A model generated the notes under the pieces. That model was given only the letters and a program-made list of their open reading frames with translations, ran no database searches and had not been told where the DNA came from. Below, in pieces: positions 47,246 to 58,618 of a stretch of DNA of 64,000 nt. Both the position numbers and the translations under genes were made by a program. This DNA comes from Hanleya hanleyi (Eukaryota > Mollusca > Polyplacophora > Lepidopleurida > Hanleyidae): contig JAVTVY010010516.1 in assembly GCA_036873755.1 (NCBI GenBank), positions 414,593 through 478,592 of the forward strand. The letters are read 5' to 3'. Within the stretch, counting starts at the first letter, position 1. Each line of letters begins with the position of its first letter.

Positions 47246-47770
47246 ACCACACATTGTAGCAGCTGGTATTAAAGTCAGTCAAATTTTACCTAACGAGCTC
47301 TTGCCAACTCCACCATGGCAGTTAGCCAAACCAGAAGTAGATATTTCACTGACGAAATATAAAATGGCAGACACGAGCCAGCTGGTGTATACACACGAAT
47401 TTGGTCTGCTGAGAGAGAAATACAGATCACATCAGGCTATTTATACAGATGGTTATAAAGATGGTGAGAGAGTAGCATGTGCTAATGTCTTTAGTTCCAA
47501 AACTAAAACCTGTCGTCTACCAGGTAAAAGTTCCATATTTACTGCAGAAGCAAAAGCTCTATTATCAGCTTTAGAAGGTATTGGGTCCACTAGAAGGGTA
47601 AAATATGTCATATTCTCGGACTCACTATCATGCCTTAAAGCGATTAAAAGTGGAAATTCAACTCATCCCACCATCTTGAAAATTCTACAATTATAAGACA
47701 TTAGATTTGATCAACAGATAAATATTGTGTTTTATTGGGTGTTTGTTAAACCGTAATTCTCTCTTTCTCA
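47246..47770 (+). pseudogene. LINE-A fragment chained to the previous tail
   Basis: Starts at 'PHIVAAGIKVSQILPNELL' right after the CT tail. RNase H is open from 47301 to 47693 ('YTDGYKDG', 'FTAEAKALLSAL', 'FSDSLS'), stops near 47694, then the rest of ORF2 and most of the 3' UTR are deleted; the sequence jumps to 'gttaaaccgtaattctctc'. Confidence 0.8.
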
Positions 47771-48306
47771 TTCCGAATGTTCCCGGTAATTTACTAAGCG
47801 CCATCAGAAGAAAATTGATGGAGTCTATGAATTTCATGTCGTACGCCGGGACTGGGATCGACATAAATTTTGTGCCAGTCAAAATTGTTTTGGGTAAAAT
47901 GCCACTGTCGTACAGGTAACGCAGTAGGATTCAAAGCCTTTTGTAATTGCGTGTGATGCGGTTGGCCCCTGTCTTCTCAAAACAACCACTGCCAGAATTC
48001 GGCCCCAAAAATACATGTTCCTACTACCCACAATGTTCGCATGTGTCCTTGTCATCCGAAAGACGAACTTTCGCACACTTCAAAAGCTACGCATAAATTA
48101 AGCGTATGGACGCCGCCATCTTGTATACTCTCGAAATCATAGAAGATATATTTCGTGGCATCATCATCCTTCTCGAGATGATCTTCTTCCGGTTCATTGG
48201 TCACAAAGGATTCAATTTCTGTGTCATCAGAGCTGACCCGCCTAACTTGCGTCTTCGCCGATTTCATATAACAAAGGTGACCTTGTAGTACATACTCTTT
48301 ACATGT
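47771..48306 (-). pseudogene. Polinton DNA polymerase B, exonuclease region
   Basis: Protein-primed family B polymerase of a Polinton/Maverick. In order on the minus strand: 'CKEYVLQGHLCYM' (48255-48306), 'YIFYDFESIQDGG' (Exo I, D and E present), 'NLCVAFEVCE', a frame-shifted stretch, then 'FMSIPVPAYDMKFIDS' and 'MALSKLPGTFGM' near 47780-47880. At least two frame changes. The polymerase domain proper is missing at the left, where LINE-A sequence abuts. The N-terminal side continues at 56785, beyond the inserted LINE-A pair. Confidence 0.75.
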
Positions 48307-49132
48307 GGGGCCCGGATGTAGAGAGATTGGGAGTCGGACGTGTTTTCACTTCGCTCCGTGAAATTTGTCTATTTCTGCGTATTTCAGCTGATATTAGCTC
48401 TGATTTCTGTGTAATATATTTTGTGAATACTTTTGGCAAATACATGTGGTGAAAGTTTAGAATTATTTCTCAGTTTTTTGCTGTTCAGGGCGTTTTTCTG
48501 ACTTAGTCAGTTTGGCTTGGTTTGGGAAGGCAGAGAGCCGCCATTACTGCCGCTCGGTCTTTGTGACCGAGAGGGTTGGTGTGTTTTTTCTCTGTCTCCC
48601 GCTTCTCTGTTTGTTCGCTGTCTGTAAATATTTCGTATTTTGCTGTTGTATATATATTTCTCCTTGTTGACTGGATCTAGTCTGAAGTTGGTTCGTTTTT
48701 CGTTCGGCTTGCCGTAGGTCGATTTTCACATAATATTTGTGTCAATCGAGGTAGGTTGGATACATGTAACATACCGAAGTTATATTGCTGTGCATTGTAG
48801 GCTTAGCCCTAAGTGTACAGCTGTACGCTAGCCAGCTCTCAGAGTACACGCTTGAGCGAGTCTTTTGTTCTCTGTTCTTTTGTTCGTTGGTATCACCTAG
48901 CAACGGTCCCGGTTTAGAACTGGGCTATTGTTCGACCGAGACAAGATTCAGAGACAGTGTATTATTGTATTGCTTGTATAGTTTTCACATTCGCCTTTAG
49001 AGTGGGGCTCCCTCGGGGGGTAGACGATGTTTACTCTGTGGGGAGGCACACTACTGAGGTTTGTGTGTGTCACTATTTGTAGTTTGTATTAAGATTCCCT
49101 TGTGGACTTTGGATTTTTTTTTTTTTTTCACT
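48307..49132 (+). promoter_or_regulatory. LINE-A 5' UTR, copy 5
   Basis: Colinear with copy 4 but more diverged in its second half (48830-49060). The 'ctgacttagtcag' palindrome and the CTCGGTC/GACCGAG hairpin near 48554-48572 are kept. Confidence 0.65.
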
Positions 49133-50587
49133 ATGGCATTTAGTAAGTTTAATAGGTCACTGAGCCTAAAACTTCACGGTCTAGAAAGAGCAGATCCGGA
49201 AGATATATATAACGCATTGAAAGCCACTGTTGGATCAGGACCGAAAATTCTTAAAGGTCTAGTACAGGTATCAAATACCTTGTGGAACCTCACAGTAGCA
49301 AATGAGAATACCAAAGCTCGACTAGTGCTGGAAGGTATTCACGTTGGAGATAAATTTGGCTATTTTGAGGAAATTGATCCAGGGAAATTGCTGGTAAAAA
49401 TGAAAGGACCATGCGATTTCACAGATTCTGAGATCAAACGTGCTTTTGAGTTTTATGGAGATGTTCTCTCTTTACAAAGGGAGTCCTACTCGTTTGATAG
49501 ACAGTTTGAATCGGGAGTTAGGAGAATTTGGATGACGAAATTCAAACGTGATCTTCCTTCTTCTATTTTGATTGGAGGTTTGAAACTTCCTGTATGGTAT
49601 AACGGTCAAGTAAAAACATGTTATACTTGTGGATCAGAAGATCACATGAACTGGAAGTGTCCCTATAAAAATAAATGCCTGATCTGTCATCAGGAAGGAC
49701 ACTTTAAAAAAACCTGTCCAAAAGCCAAACAGGTTTCTGGAGATACAGTAACCAACGCCAGAAAGCGTAGTTCCTCTGGTCCTCGCTCTGCTTCACCCGC
49801 AGACGTCCGAAGAGGACTTAGCGCTGTAGACCTAGACCTGTGGAAGATTGTAGGCCCTGACGGCAAACCTATCAAACGTCATCAGAAGATAGCTGCCACC
49901 GAGAGCAATGAGAAAACCCCAAACCGCTACGAGTGTCTCGAGGACGCGATGGATGAAGGTTGTAATTCAGAGAATAAAGATGTCGATGATGAAGATGTTA
50001 GTGAAAGTGAAGTTTGCGATGATGTAAAAGTCAAAGCAGGTGATCAGAAGCCAGGTGATCAGAAGCCAGGTGATCAGAAGTCGGTTTCTGATCAAATTGA
50101 AAGTGTTGATTTAGTAGTAAGTCCGGAATTGAAGGTTGACAACTTACCGGATACTGGTAGTGTTTCGCGTCAGGATGCACTTGTGCAGTCTATAGATTCC
50201 TTCACCAATCCTATTCACTCCGGTGTAGATGTAAACTTTACACCCAACGAGGAAGTAATGAAGGAGTTCTCAGAAAAACAAAGTAGTCAACAGTCTGGTA
50301 GTAAGGAAGCTACCTCGAATAAGAATGAAGAGAATGCAATGGATATCGGCGAGGAGCCTGAGGTGGTCGATGCTAATCCCACTCCTAGCAGTGATACATG
50401 CATTCTTTCTGATGAGGATTTTCAGGATTGTAACGATCGCCCGCTAATAGGCGAGACTTCCTTGAACCAAAGGTCTAGGGACTTGTTGGGACAAGAGAGA
50501 CAGAAAGAAGTTTGTAAAAAGCAAGAGAGAACAAAGAAAAAAGAAAAGAAGGGTCAAAAAGGATTACCCAAAATAAAACGTACATAA
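49133..50587 (+). CDS. LINE-A ORF1 protein, intact
   Basis: 484 residues from ATG 49133 to TAA 50585-50587. N-terminal conserved domain (1-160), knuckles CYTCGSEDHMNWKC (about 163-176) and CLICHQEGHFKKTC (about 181-194), then an acidic, Ser/Asp/Glu-rich region with three GDQK repeats (about 300-315), the conserved 'SLNQRSRDLLGQER' and a lysine-rich end. Expected to bind element RNA and act as a chaperone in the RNP. The upstream frame is open for 24 more codons, but the ATG after the T-run is the one conserved in all copies. The stop overlaps the ORF2 ATG (TAATG), which suggests termination-reinitiation. Confidence 0.85.
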   Translation: MAFSKFNRSLSLKLHGLERADPEDIYNALKATVGSGPKILKGLVQVSNTLWNLTVANENTKARLVLEGIHVGDKFGYFEEIDPGKLLVKMKGPCDFTDSEIKRAFEFYGDVLSLQRESYSFDRQFESGVRRIWMTKFKRDLPSSILIGGLKLPVWYNGQVKTCYTCGSEDHMNWKCPYKNKCLICHQEGHFKKTCPKAKQVSGDTVTNARKRSSSGPRSASPADVRRGLSAVDLDLWKIVGPDGKPIKRHQKIAATESNEKTPNRYECLEDAMDEGCNSENKDVDDEDVSESEVCDDVKVKAGDQKPGDQKPGDQKSVSDQIESVDLVVSPELKVDNLPDTGSVSRQDALVQSIDSFTNPIHSGVDVNFTPNEEVMKEFSEKQSSQQSGSKEATSNKNEENAMDIGEEPEVVDANPTPSSDTCILSDEDFQDCNDRPLIGETSLNQRSRDLLGQERQKEVCKKQERTKKKEKKGQKGLPKIKRT

Positions 50588-53500
50588 TGGCTAAGCTACC
50601 CTTATATATCTTGACTTGGACAGCTTTGTGTTATATTTCTATATACGGACTGAAGATGGCTCAACCACCAACTATCGTTCAGTGGAATTGCAGAGGAGTT
50701 TGGCCAAATTTAAATGAACTCCAATTATTAACTCAAGATTATGAACCATCAGCTTTTTGTCTCAACGAGACCTTTCTGAAGAAAGCAGATAAAGATAAAT
50801 TTAAATTTCGCCAATACACACCTTATCATTCCTATGCTTTAGACGAAAACGGAAAAGCTACTGGCGGTTCCTCAATATTGGTTAAAATGGGTGTGTTACA
50901 CAGTCCTATTGATTTAGTGACAGATTTACAAGCTGTAGCGGTTCGTATTACCTTGAATTCTGTTTTCACATTATGCACGGTGTACATACCTTCTTCTGGT
51001 AGTCTCCGACTAAATGAACTTCAAGATCTTTACGATCAGCTCCCGAAACCTTGTTTATTGATGGGTGATTTTAACGGACGTAACATCCTCTGGGATAACG
51101 AAGAGAATTGTAAAGGTAAAATTCTCGAAAATTTTATATCAAATAATTCGTTGTGTATTTTTAATGATGGTTCTTATACACATTTGTCCTCGGCTCATGG
51201 AACCTATTCAGCATTGGATATCTCACTTTGCGACCTGCCTATTCTTGAAGAATTTTCTTGGTCTGTTCATGATGACCTTTGTGGAAGTGATCACTTTCCC
51301 ACTGTTCTAAAAGCTGTTCATTCAGCTGATGACCCTCATTCCACAAGGTTTAATTTCAAGAAAGCAAACTGGCCCGAGTTTGAAAAGCTTTGTTCACAAA
51401 AACTACAATCAGTCTCCTTCGCTGATGCTTCAGATCCTATACAGCTATTCTAAGATCCTATACAGCTATTCTCAGATATGTTGATAGAAATTGCCAACCA
51501 AACCATTCCCACATCTTCAGGAGTTGCACATATTAAGAAACCTTGGTTTAATGATGACTGTAAAGAAGCAAGAAAATGTAAGAAGAAGGCTGAACGATAT
51601 TTCCGCCGACATCCTAATCCTGAAAATTTGAAAGATCTCAGAGTTACAAGAGCTAAAGCTCGTAGAACCATGAAACAGAATAAACGTGATTCTTGGAGAA
51701 ATTATGTTTCTAAGATAAATACTCATACACCAATAACAAAAGTTTGGAATATGATCCAAAGAATAAAAGGTAAAAGCTCGAAGTCCAGCGTTCATCATCT
51801 CAACGATGGAAATCAGGTGATTACTGACAAAGTAGAAATTGCAAATAAATTAGGAGAAACAATTGCCAAAAACTTTTCATCAGAAAATTATGTACCTAAA
51901 TTTCAAAGTTTCCAAAAAAGAGAAGAGAAAAATGAAATTAAATTCACTTCCAGTAATCACGAAGGCTATAACGCTTCGTTTACAATTGAAGAACTCCATG
52001 CTTCTCTCACGAAAGCTCATGATTCTGCTGCAGGCCCTGATAATATTCATTATCAGCTTTTGAAACATCTACCGGAATCATCTCTAGAAATCCTATTACG
52101 CATATTCAATAGACTGGTATAGAGAAGAATTTCCTCCGTCTTGGCACAATGCCATAGTTATACCAGTACCAAAGCCTGGTCGTGACCATACAGACCCTGG
52201 TAATTATCGTCCTATTTCACTGACTAGTTGTGTCTGCAAAACAATGGAACGCATGATAAATGACCGTTTTGTTTGGTACCTGGATTCCGAAAAAATAGAA
52301 GTACCATTGATCATTTAGTCAGATTAGATTCGTTTGTTAAGAATGCTTTCGCCAAGAACGAACATGTGGTTTCTATCTTTTTTGATTTAGAAAAAGCCTA
52401 TGATACTACATGGAAATACGGGATTCTTAAAGATCTTCAAAAGATGGGATTAAAAGGTCGTTTACCAGTTTTTATTTCCAACTTTTTGAATGATAGACAA
52501 TTCCAAATTCGTTTTGGTACAACTATGTCTGATCATTTTGATCAAGACCAGGGTGTCCCACAGGGCAGTATTTTGTCTACTACTCTGTTTAGTATTAAGA
52601 TCAACAGCCTGGCTGCAGTTCTGAATAAATCAATTGATGGCTCCCTTTTTCTAGACGATTTCAATATATCGTGTAGTGGGAAAAGTATACACAGTATTGA
52701 GAGAACATTACAACTTTGTCTACACAGAATTCAGAAATGGTGTCTAGAAAATGGTTTCAAATTCTCCAGAGCTAAGACAAATTGTATACACTTTTGCAGA
52801 AAATACTTCCAGCACGAAGATCCAAAACTAAAATTAGACGGAACTGAAATCCAAGTAGTAAAAGAGGTCAAATTTCTAGGCATGTGGTTTGATCAACGAC
52901 TAACATTCAAATCACATATAAATTGCTTAAAAGCCAAATGCACGAAAGCTCTGGATTTGTTGAAATTCGTTGCCAGCTATAAGTGGGGGGGAGATCAGCA
53001 AACTCTCCTTCATTTATATCGATCGCTTGTTCGTTCCAAACTCGATTATGGTTCTATTGATTACAATGGTGCAAGCAAGTCAAACTTGGCAAAGCTAGAT
53101 CCTATTCTCCATCAAGGACTAAGGCTTTGCCTCGGTGCGTTCAGAACATCACCCAAAGAAAGCTTGTACGTAGAAGCGGATGAAATTCCTTTAGAACTTC
53201 GGAGAATTAAATTATCGCTGCAATATATCACAAAACTGCGTTCGAACCACTCAAATCCTGCATTTAACTGTCTTTTCAACCCTGAGTACGCAGATTTATA
53301 TTCGCTAAAACCCTCGATTATTCCACCTCTTGGAATCCGTATGAAACCACATCTTGTAGCAGCTGGTATCAAAGTTGGTCAGATTTTACCTAACGAGCAC
53401 TTGCCAACTCCACCATGGCAGTTAGCCACACCAGAAGTAGATATTTCACTGACTAAATATAAAAAGGCAGACACGAGCCAGCTCGTGTATACTCAGGAAT

Positions 53501-54340
53501 TCGGTCTACTGGGAGAGAAATACAGTTCACATCAGGCTATTTATACTGATGGTTCTAAAGATGGTGAGAGAGTAGCATGTGCTACTATCTTTAGTTCCAA
53601 AACTAAAACGTATCGACTGCCAGGTAAAAGTTCCATATTTACTGCAGAAAGCTCTATTATCTGCTTTGGAAGGTATTGGATCCACTAGAAGGAAAAAATA
53701 TGTCATATTCTCAGATTCACTGTCATGCCTTAAAGCAATTAAAAATGGAAATTCCACTCATCCCACCATCTTGGAAATTCTACAATTATATGACACCAGA
53801 TTTGATCAACATATAAATATTGTGTTTTGTTGGGTGCCTACTCACGTTGACATCAAAGGCAACTCTGAAACTGATAGACTAGCTAAGGCAGCTTTAGATG
53901 GAGAAGTTGACCCTGTTGGTCTCCCATACAGCGATTTCAGACCATCTATCTGCGCATATGTAAGAAGGCTGTTTCAATCGCTATGGGATACTATGAATAA
54001 TAACAAACTTCACGAGTTCAAAAAAACGGTTGGTTATACTCACTTGAACAGTCATAAACGCTTCGACCAGGCCATGATTAGACGATGTAGGATCGGTCAC
54101 ACACGATTAACTCATGAATGTTTACTAAAACAGGAGCCGATTCCAAGGTGTATACCTTGCCATGAAGATCTGACGGTGAGACATATTCTCCTGGACTGCA
54201 TAGATTTTAAAACTGTAAGAGATACTTTTTATCGAGCAGATACGCTGGAAGATCTTTTTAGCAGAGTGAAAGAAGATTGTATGAAAGAAGATTGTATTTT
54301 AGGTTATTTGAGAGAGATTGGTTTGTTGTACAAATTTTAA
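50587..54340 (+). pseudogene. LINE-A ORF2, copy 5, four lesions
   Basis: Endonuclease 50650-51330 is complete ('QWNCRGVW', 'LNETFL', 'GDFNGRN', 'SALDISLCD', 'GSDHFPT'). A 21-base in-frame duplication creates TAA at 51451-51453. A two-base deletion near 52113, a loss of about 35 bases near 52284 and a five-base deletion near 53648 change frames. RT is otherwise open 52290-53690, with F-L-D-D in place of F-V-D-D near 52650. RNase H and the terminal knuckle (CIPCHED...HILLDC) continue from 53650 to the stop at 54338, with a 15-base in-frame repeat ('KEDCMKEDC') near 54275. Confidence 0.85.
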
Positions 54341-54470
54341 TGTTTGTACCTGTTTTAACGCATTAGTTTACCGAGTTTTTGAATTGATTGCTTAGAATTT
54401 TGTTTGATCGTCGCTATATAGCTGAAATATTGCTGAATGCGACGTTAAACCCTAATTCTCTCTCTCTCTC
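54341..54470 (+). mobile_element. LINE-A 3' UTR and tail, copy 5
   Basis: Standard 3' UTR ending 'taaaccctaattctctc' and CT repeats. Confidence 0.85.
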
Positions 54471-56772
54471 CATACAGACCCTGGTAATTATCGTCCTATT
54501 TCACTGACTAGTTGTGTCTGCAAAACAATGGAACGCATGATAAATGATCGCCTTGTTTGGTACCTGGAAACTGAAAAGAAACTTACTGATATTCAAGCTG
54601 GTTTCCGAAAAAATAGAAGTACCATTGATCATTTAGTCAGATTAGATTCGTTTGTTAAGAATGCTTTCGCTAAGAACGAACATGTGGTTTCTATCTTTTT
54701 TGATTTAGAAAAAGCCTATGATACTACATGGAAATACGGGATTCTTAAAGATCTTCAAAAGATGGGATTAAAAGGTCGTTTACCAGTTTTTATTTCCAAC
54801 TTTTTGAATGATAGACAATTCCAAATTCGTTTGGGTACAACTATGTCTGATCATTTTGATCAAGACCAGGGTGTCCCACAGGGCAGTATTTTGTCTACTA
54901 CTCTGTTTAGTATTAAGATCAACAGCCTGGCTGCAGTTCTGAATAAATCAATTGATGGCTCACTTTTTGTAGACGATTTCAATATATCGTGTAGTGGGAA
55001 AAGTATACACAGTATTGAGAGAACATTACAACTTTGTCTACACAGAATTCAGAAATGGTGTCTAGAAAATGGTTTCAAGTTCTCCAGAGCTAAGACAAAT
55101 TGTATACACTTTTGCAGAAAATACTTCCAGCACGAAGATCCAAAACTAAAATTAGACGGAACTGAAATCAAAGTAGTAAAAGAGGTCAAATTTCTAGGCA
55201 TGTGGTTTGATCAACGACTAACATTCAAATCACATATAAATTGCTTAAAAGCCAAATGCACGAAAGCTCTGGATTTGTTGAAAGTCGTTGCCAGCTATAA
55301 GTGGGGGGGAGATCAGCAAACTCTCCTTCATTTATATCGATCGCTTGTTCGTTCCAAACTCGATTATGGTTCTATTGTTTACAATGGTGCAAGCAAGTCA
55401 AACTTGGCAAAGCTAGATCCTATTCTCCATCAAGGACTAAGGCTTTGCCTCGGTGCGTTCAGAACATCACCCAAAGAAAGCTTGTACGTAGAAGCGGATG
55501 AAATTCCTTTAGAACTTCGGAGAATTAAATTATCGCTGCAATATACCACAAAACTGCGTTCGAACCACTCAAATCCTGCATATAACTGTGTTTTCAACCC
55601 TGAGTACGCAGATTTATATTCGCTAAAACCCTCGATTATTCCACCCCTTGGAATCCGTATGAAACCACATCTTGTAGCAGCTGGTATTAAAGTTAGTCAG
55701 ATTTTACCTAACGAGCTCTTGCCAACTCCACCATGGCAGTTAGCCACACCAGAAGTAGATATTTTACTGACTAAATATAAAAAGGCAGACACGAGCCAGC
55801 TCGTGTATACTCAGGAATTCGGTCTATTGAGAGAGAAATACAGTTCACATCAGGCTATTTATACAGATGGTTCTAAAGATGGTGAGAGAGTAGCATGTAC
55901 TACTATCTTTAGTTCCAAAACTAAAACGTATCGACTGCCAGGTAAAAGTTCCATATTTACTGCAGAAGCAAAAGCTCTATTATCTGCTTTGGAAGGTATT
56001 GGATCCACTAGAAGGAAAAAATATGTCATATTCTCAGATTCACTGTCATGCCTTAAAGCTATTAAAAATGGAAATTCCACTCATCCCACCATCTTGGAAA
56101 TTCTACAATTATATGACACCAGATTTGATCAACAGATAGATATTGTGTTTTGTTGGGTGCCTAGTCACGTTGACATCAAAGGCAGCACTGAAGCTGATAG
56201 ACTAGCTAAGGCAGCTTTAGATGGAGAAGTTGACCCTGTTGGTCTCCCATACAGCGATTTCAGACCATCTATCTGCGCATATGTAAGAAGGCTGTTTCAA
56301 TCTTTATGGGATACTATGGATAATAACAAACTTCGCGAGTTCAAAAAAACGGTTGGTTATACTCACCTGAACAGTCATAAACGCTTCGACCAGGCCATGA
56401 TTAGACGATGTAGGATCGGTCACACACGATTAACTCATGAATATTTACTAAAGCAGGAGCCGATTCCAAGGTGTATACCTTGCCATGAAGATCTGACGGT
56501 GAGACATATTCTCCTGGACTGCATAGATTTTAAAACTGTAAGAGATACTTTTATCGAGCAGATACGCTGGAAGATCTTTTTAGCAGAGTGAAAGAGGAAT
56601 GTATTTTAGGTTATTTGAGAGAGATTGGTTTGTTGTACAAATTTTAATGTTTGTACGTGTTTTAACGCATTAGTTTACCGAGTTTTTGAATTGATTGCTT
56701 AGAATTTTGTTTGATCGTCGCTATATAGCTGAAATATTGCTGAATGCGACGTTAAACCCTAATTCTCTCTCT
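54471..56772 (+). CDS. LINE-A RT/RNase H, 5'-truncated but long open frame
   Basis: Chained to the CT tail of copy 5. Open without a stop from 54471 to 56591; first ATG 54528 gives 687 codons. RT motifs: 'IDHLVRLDSF', 'FFDLEKAYDTTW', 'GVPQGSILST', F-V-D-D near residue 147. RNase H: 'YTDGSKDG' near 445, 'FTAEAKALLSAL', 'FSDSLS', 'WVPSHVD' near 542. Terminal knuckle CIPCHED...HILLDC near 649. A single T deletion near 56550 replaces the last 25 or so residues. It has no endonuclease or promoter, so it is not expected to be expressed. Very similar to copy 5. Remaining ORF2 end, 3' UTR and tail reach 56772. Confidence 0.8.
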
Positions 56773-57310
56773 CTCTTTACATGTGTGGCAGAATGTTTCC
56801 CCACACCGATGGGTGTTTTCTCTGTTCAATTTATTGATCGTTTTGGGCCATTTCAAACACCAGTAATAGTTTTTGTAAGTGGAATTTCCTTTCTTCGTGG
56901 TACGCTTGTGGTTGTCGAAGCATTGTTGACCTTTAAAGTAACCATTACAGATAGCGCAAGTATTCCATTCACCGGCGTAATCCTCTTCGTGGATTTTAAA
57001 ACAACATCCGCAGACTTTATTACACTAATGCTTCTCCTTATTACTGTAGCCTTTCAAACACTGGGGAAAAAATAAGTTCTGTTTAGGAAAGCCGGCATGG
57101 AGGTAATCACATCGAAATGCGAATCGTGATGATATAAATAAATTTTCTTCTCAGCGTTGGGTCCGGGATAAATATCGTTGAAATGATCCTTGGATACTAC
57201 GTTCAACTGATATCCAGGTAAAGCAGACTGGAACAGTAAGTCGCGTTGAATGAAATACCCATCACGAATACTGGCCCATTTCTCTTGAGTAGTATGGCAT
57301 CTCTAAATGA
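56773..57310 (-). pseudogene. Polinton DNA polymerase B, N-terminal cysteine-rich region
   Basis: Minus strand: 'WASIRDGYFIQRDLLFQ' near 57280, 'DSHFDVITSMPAFLNRTYF' near 57090-57150, a frame change near 57075, a TAG near 57036, then Cys pairs 'CGCC', 'CAIC' and 'QQCFDNH' typical of the zinc-rich segment before the exonuclease domain. It runs into the LINE-A insertion at 56784, and the next expected residues are found at 48306. Confidence 0.7.
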
Positions 57311-58168
57311 CCTCGTAATCCGACACCAAGCGCACTTAGCGAAAAGTGGACATCGTAATGTGATACCATGACGTCACACGAGCGTGTCTGGGCTTGAGTA
57401 CAGAGAGGTCAAAGTATAGTGACCTGGTTTTCTCCGACTCGTCTTAGATGAGGCCACCTCTGCCAGCCACGGCTGAAAGCGAGAATCTGGGTTACAACTA
57501 AAAACGAGGATTCGTATCGAGCACGGTTGTATTTTGCTTCGCCAGCAAGTAAATGATGTCACCATGTGTTTTTACTCTTGGCTCTCACGGTGAAAGAAGT
57601 TCATAGTTCCCTTTAGTATAGCTTTCAACGCGTCTGTGTTGGATGCATGCTATGTACTGACTTATATTTTTACTATGTCAATTAAGGTCGCACATGTGGC
57701 CACTTTACAGGGCTAAGCAGTTATATTTAATGCGGATAAACGTGAACTATTTTATCCACACTTTTCATCCAGACTTTCATTTTAATAAACGTTACATCAA
57801 ATACAAAAAAAAAAATAAACACGCTTGGTTTTCCCTATTTTACGTATACATATATTGCATTAATCTTGCAGTTTGTTGCATATACTCTGCCAGCTTTGCC
57901 CAGTGTTGTCAAACACGGTCCAAACATAATGCACTAGGCTCTAGTATATAGGTTACAGGTCTGGGGATGAAAGTTTTACACGGTTAAATCTAGGCCAGTG
58001 TCTACACAATCTACGTTACAATTTACCAACTCACACACATACACGTATCAAGCCAGGCTATTAACACGCGCTGTATTTCTGTGACTCAATAAGGTCAACA
58101 TTTGAACGTGGGAAAGTGGTGGTTATGCTCCATTTTCGTCAGCGTGGGTCTACCCTCTTGGGCTAATC
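57311..58168. other. No certain gene; probably Polinton-derived on the left
   Basis: Minus strand of 57311-57500 may hold more of the polymerase N-terminus in broken frames. The remainder is AT-rich; nothing recognised. Confidence 0.35.
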
Positions 58169-58618
58169 ATGTACATGAGTAAAAGAGTCCCCTTTCAGTC
58201 GGATCCTGCGAAGTACGTACATTATTATTCAGAGCAGGCGGGACGCGGACTCCCTGTCTTTGTGGGCACCAGATACCAGAAAGGTCACGGTTTGGTATAT
58301 ATTTTAGGTGTGTTGAAAACTATTTTACCCTTCGTAAAACGTGGTGCTAAGGCTGTAGGAAAAGAAGCACTCGGTACTGGTTTACAATTCGCTAGTGATA
58401 TATTAGGCGGAGCGAAACCAAAAGAAGCAGCAGCTCGATGGGCGAAAGAGGCGGGGAGAAATCTGTTGGACAAAGCCGTTCATCAAGTTACTCGTCAGCC
58501 TCCCGGAAGGCGTGCATCACCAGGGGGAAAAGTAGGTATAAAACGAAGAGCAACTTCAAGCACAGCCAGTCGGTCCAGAAGCAAACGTGGAAGAACGAGG
58601 GACATATTCAACCGCTGA
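58169..58618 (+). CDS. Polinton PX-like small basic protein
   Basis: 149 codons, no internal stop. 'GRGLPVFVGTRYQKGHGL' near residues 28-45, a hydrophobic 'VLKTILPFVKRGAKAVGKEAL' type helix, 'SDILGGAKPKEAA', and a strongly basic tail ('SRSKRGRTRDIF'). This arrangement is that of the PX proteins of Polintons and related adintoviruses, thought to resemble adenovirus core/minor virion proteins. The native start may lie at a Met before the Tyr-rich N-terminus; ATG 58169 or 58175 are both possible. Directly followed by the capsid-like gene, as in intact elements. Confidence 0.7.
   Translation: MYMSKRVPFQSDPAKYVHYYSEQAGRGLPVFVGTRYQKGHGLVYILGVLKTILPFVKRGAKAVGKEALGTGLQFASDILGGAKPKEAAARWAKEAGRNLLDKAVHQVTRQPPGRRASPGGKVGIKRRATSSTASRSRSKRGRTRDIFNR

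Larger units (their letters stand above)
48307..54470 (+). mobile_element. LINE-A copy 5, full length
   Basis: 5' end 'ggggcccgg' at 48307, directly after the left target duplication. Retains the TAATG ORF1/ORF2 overlap, as does copy 1. CT tail to 54470, into which the next copy is joined; the right-hand duplication lies after that copy. Confidence 0.9.
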
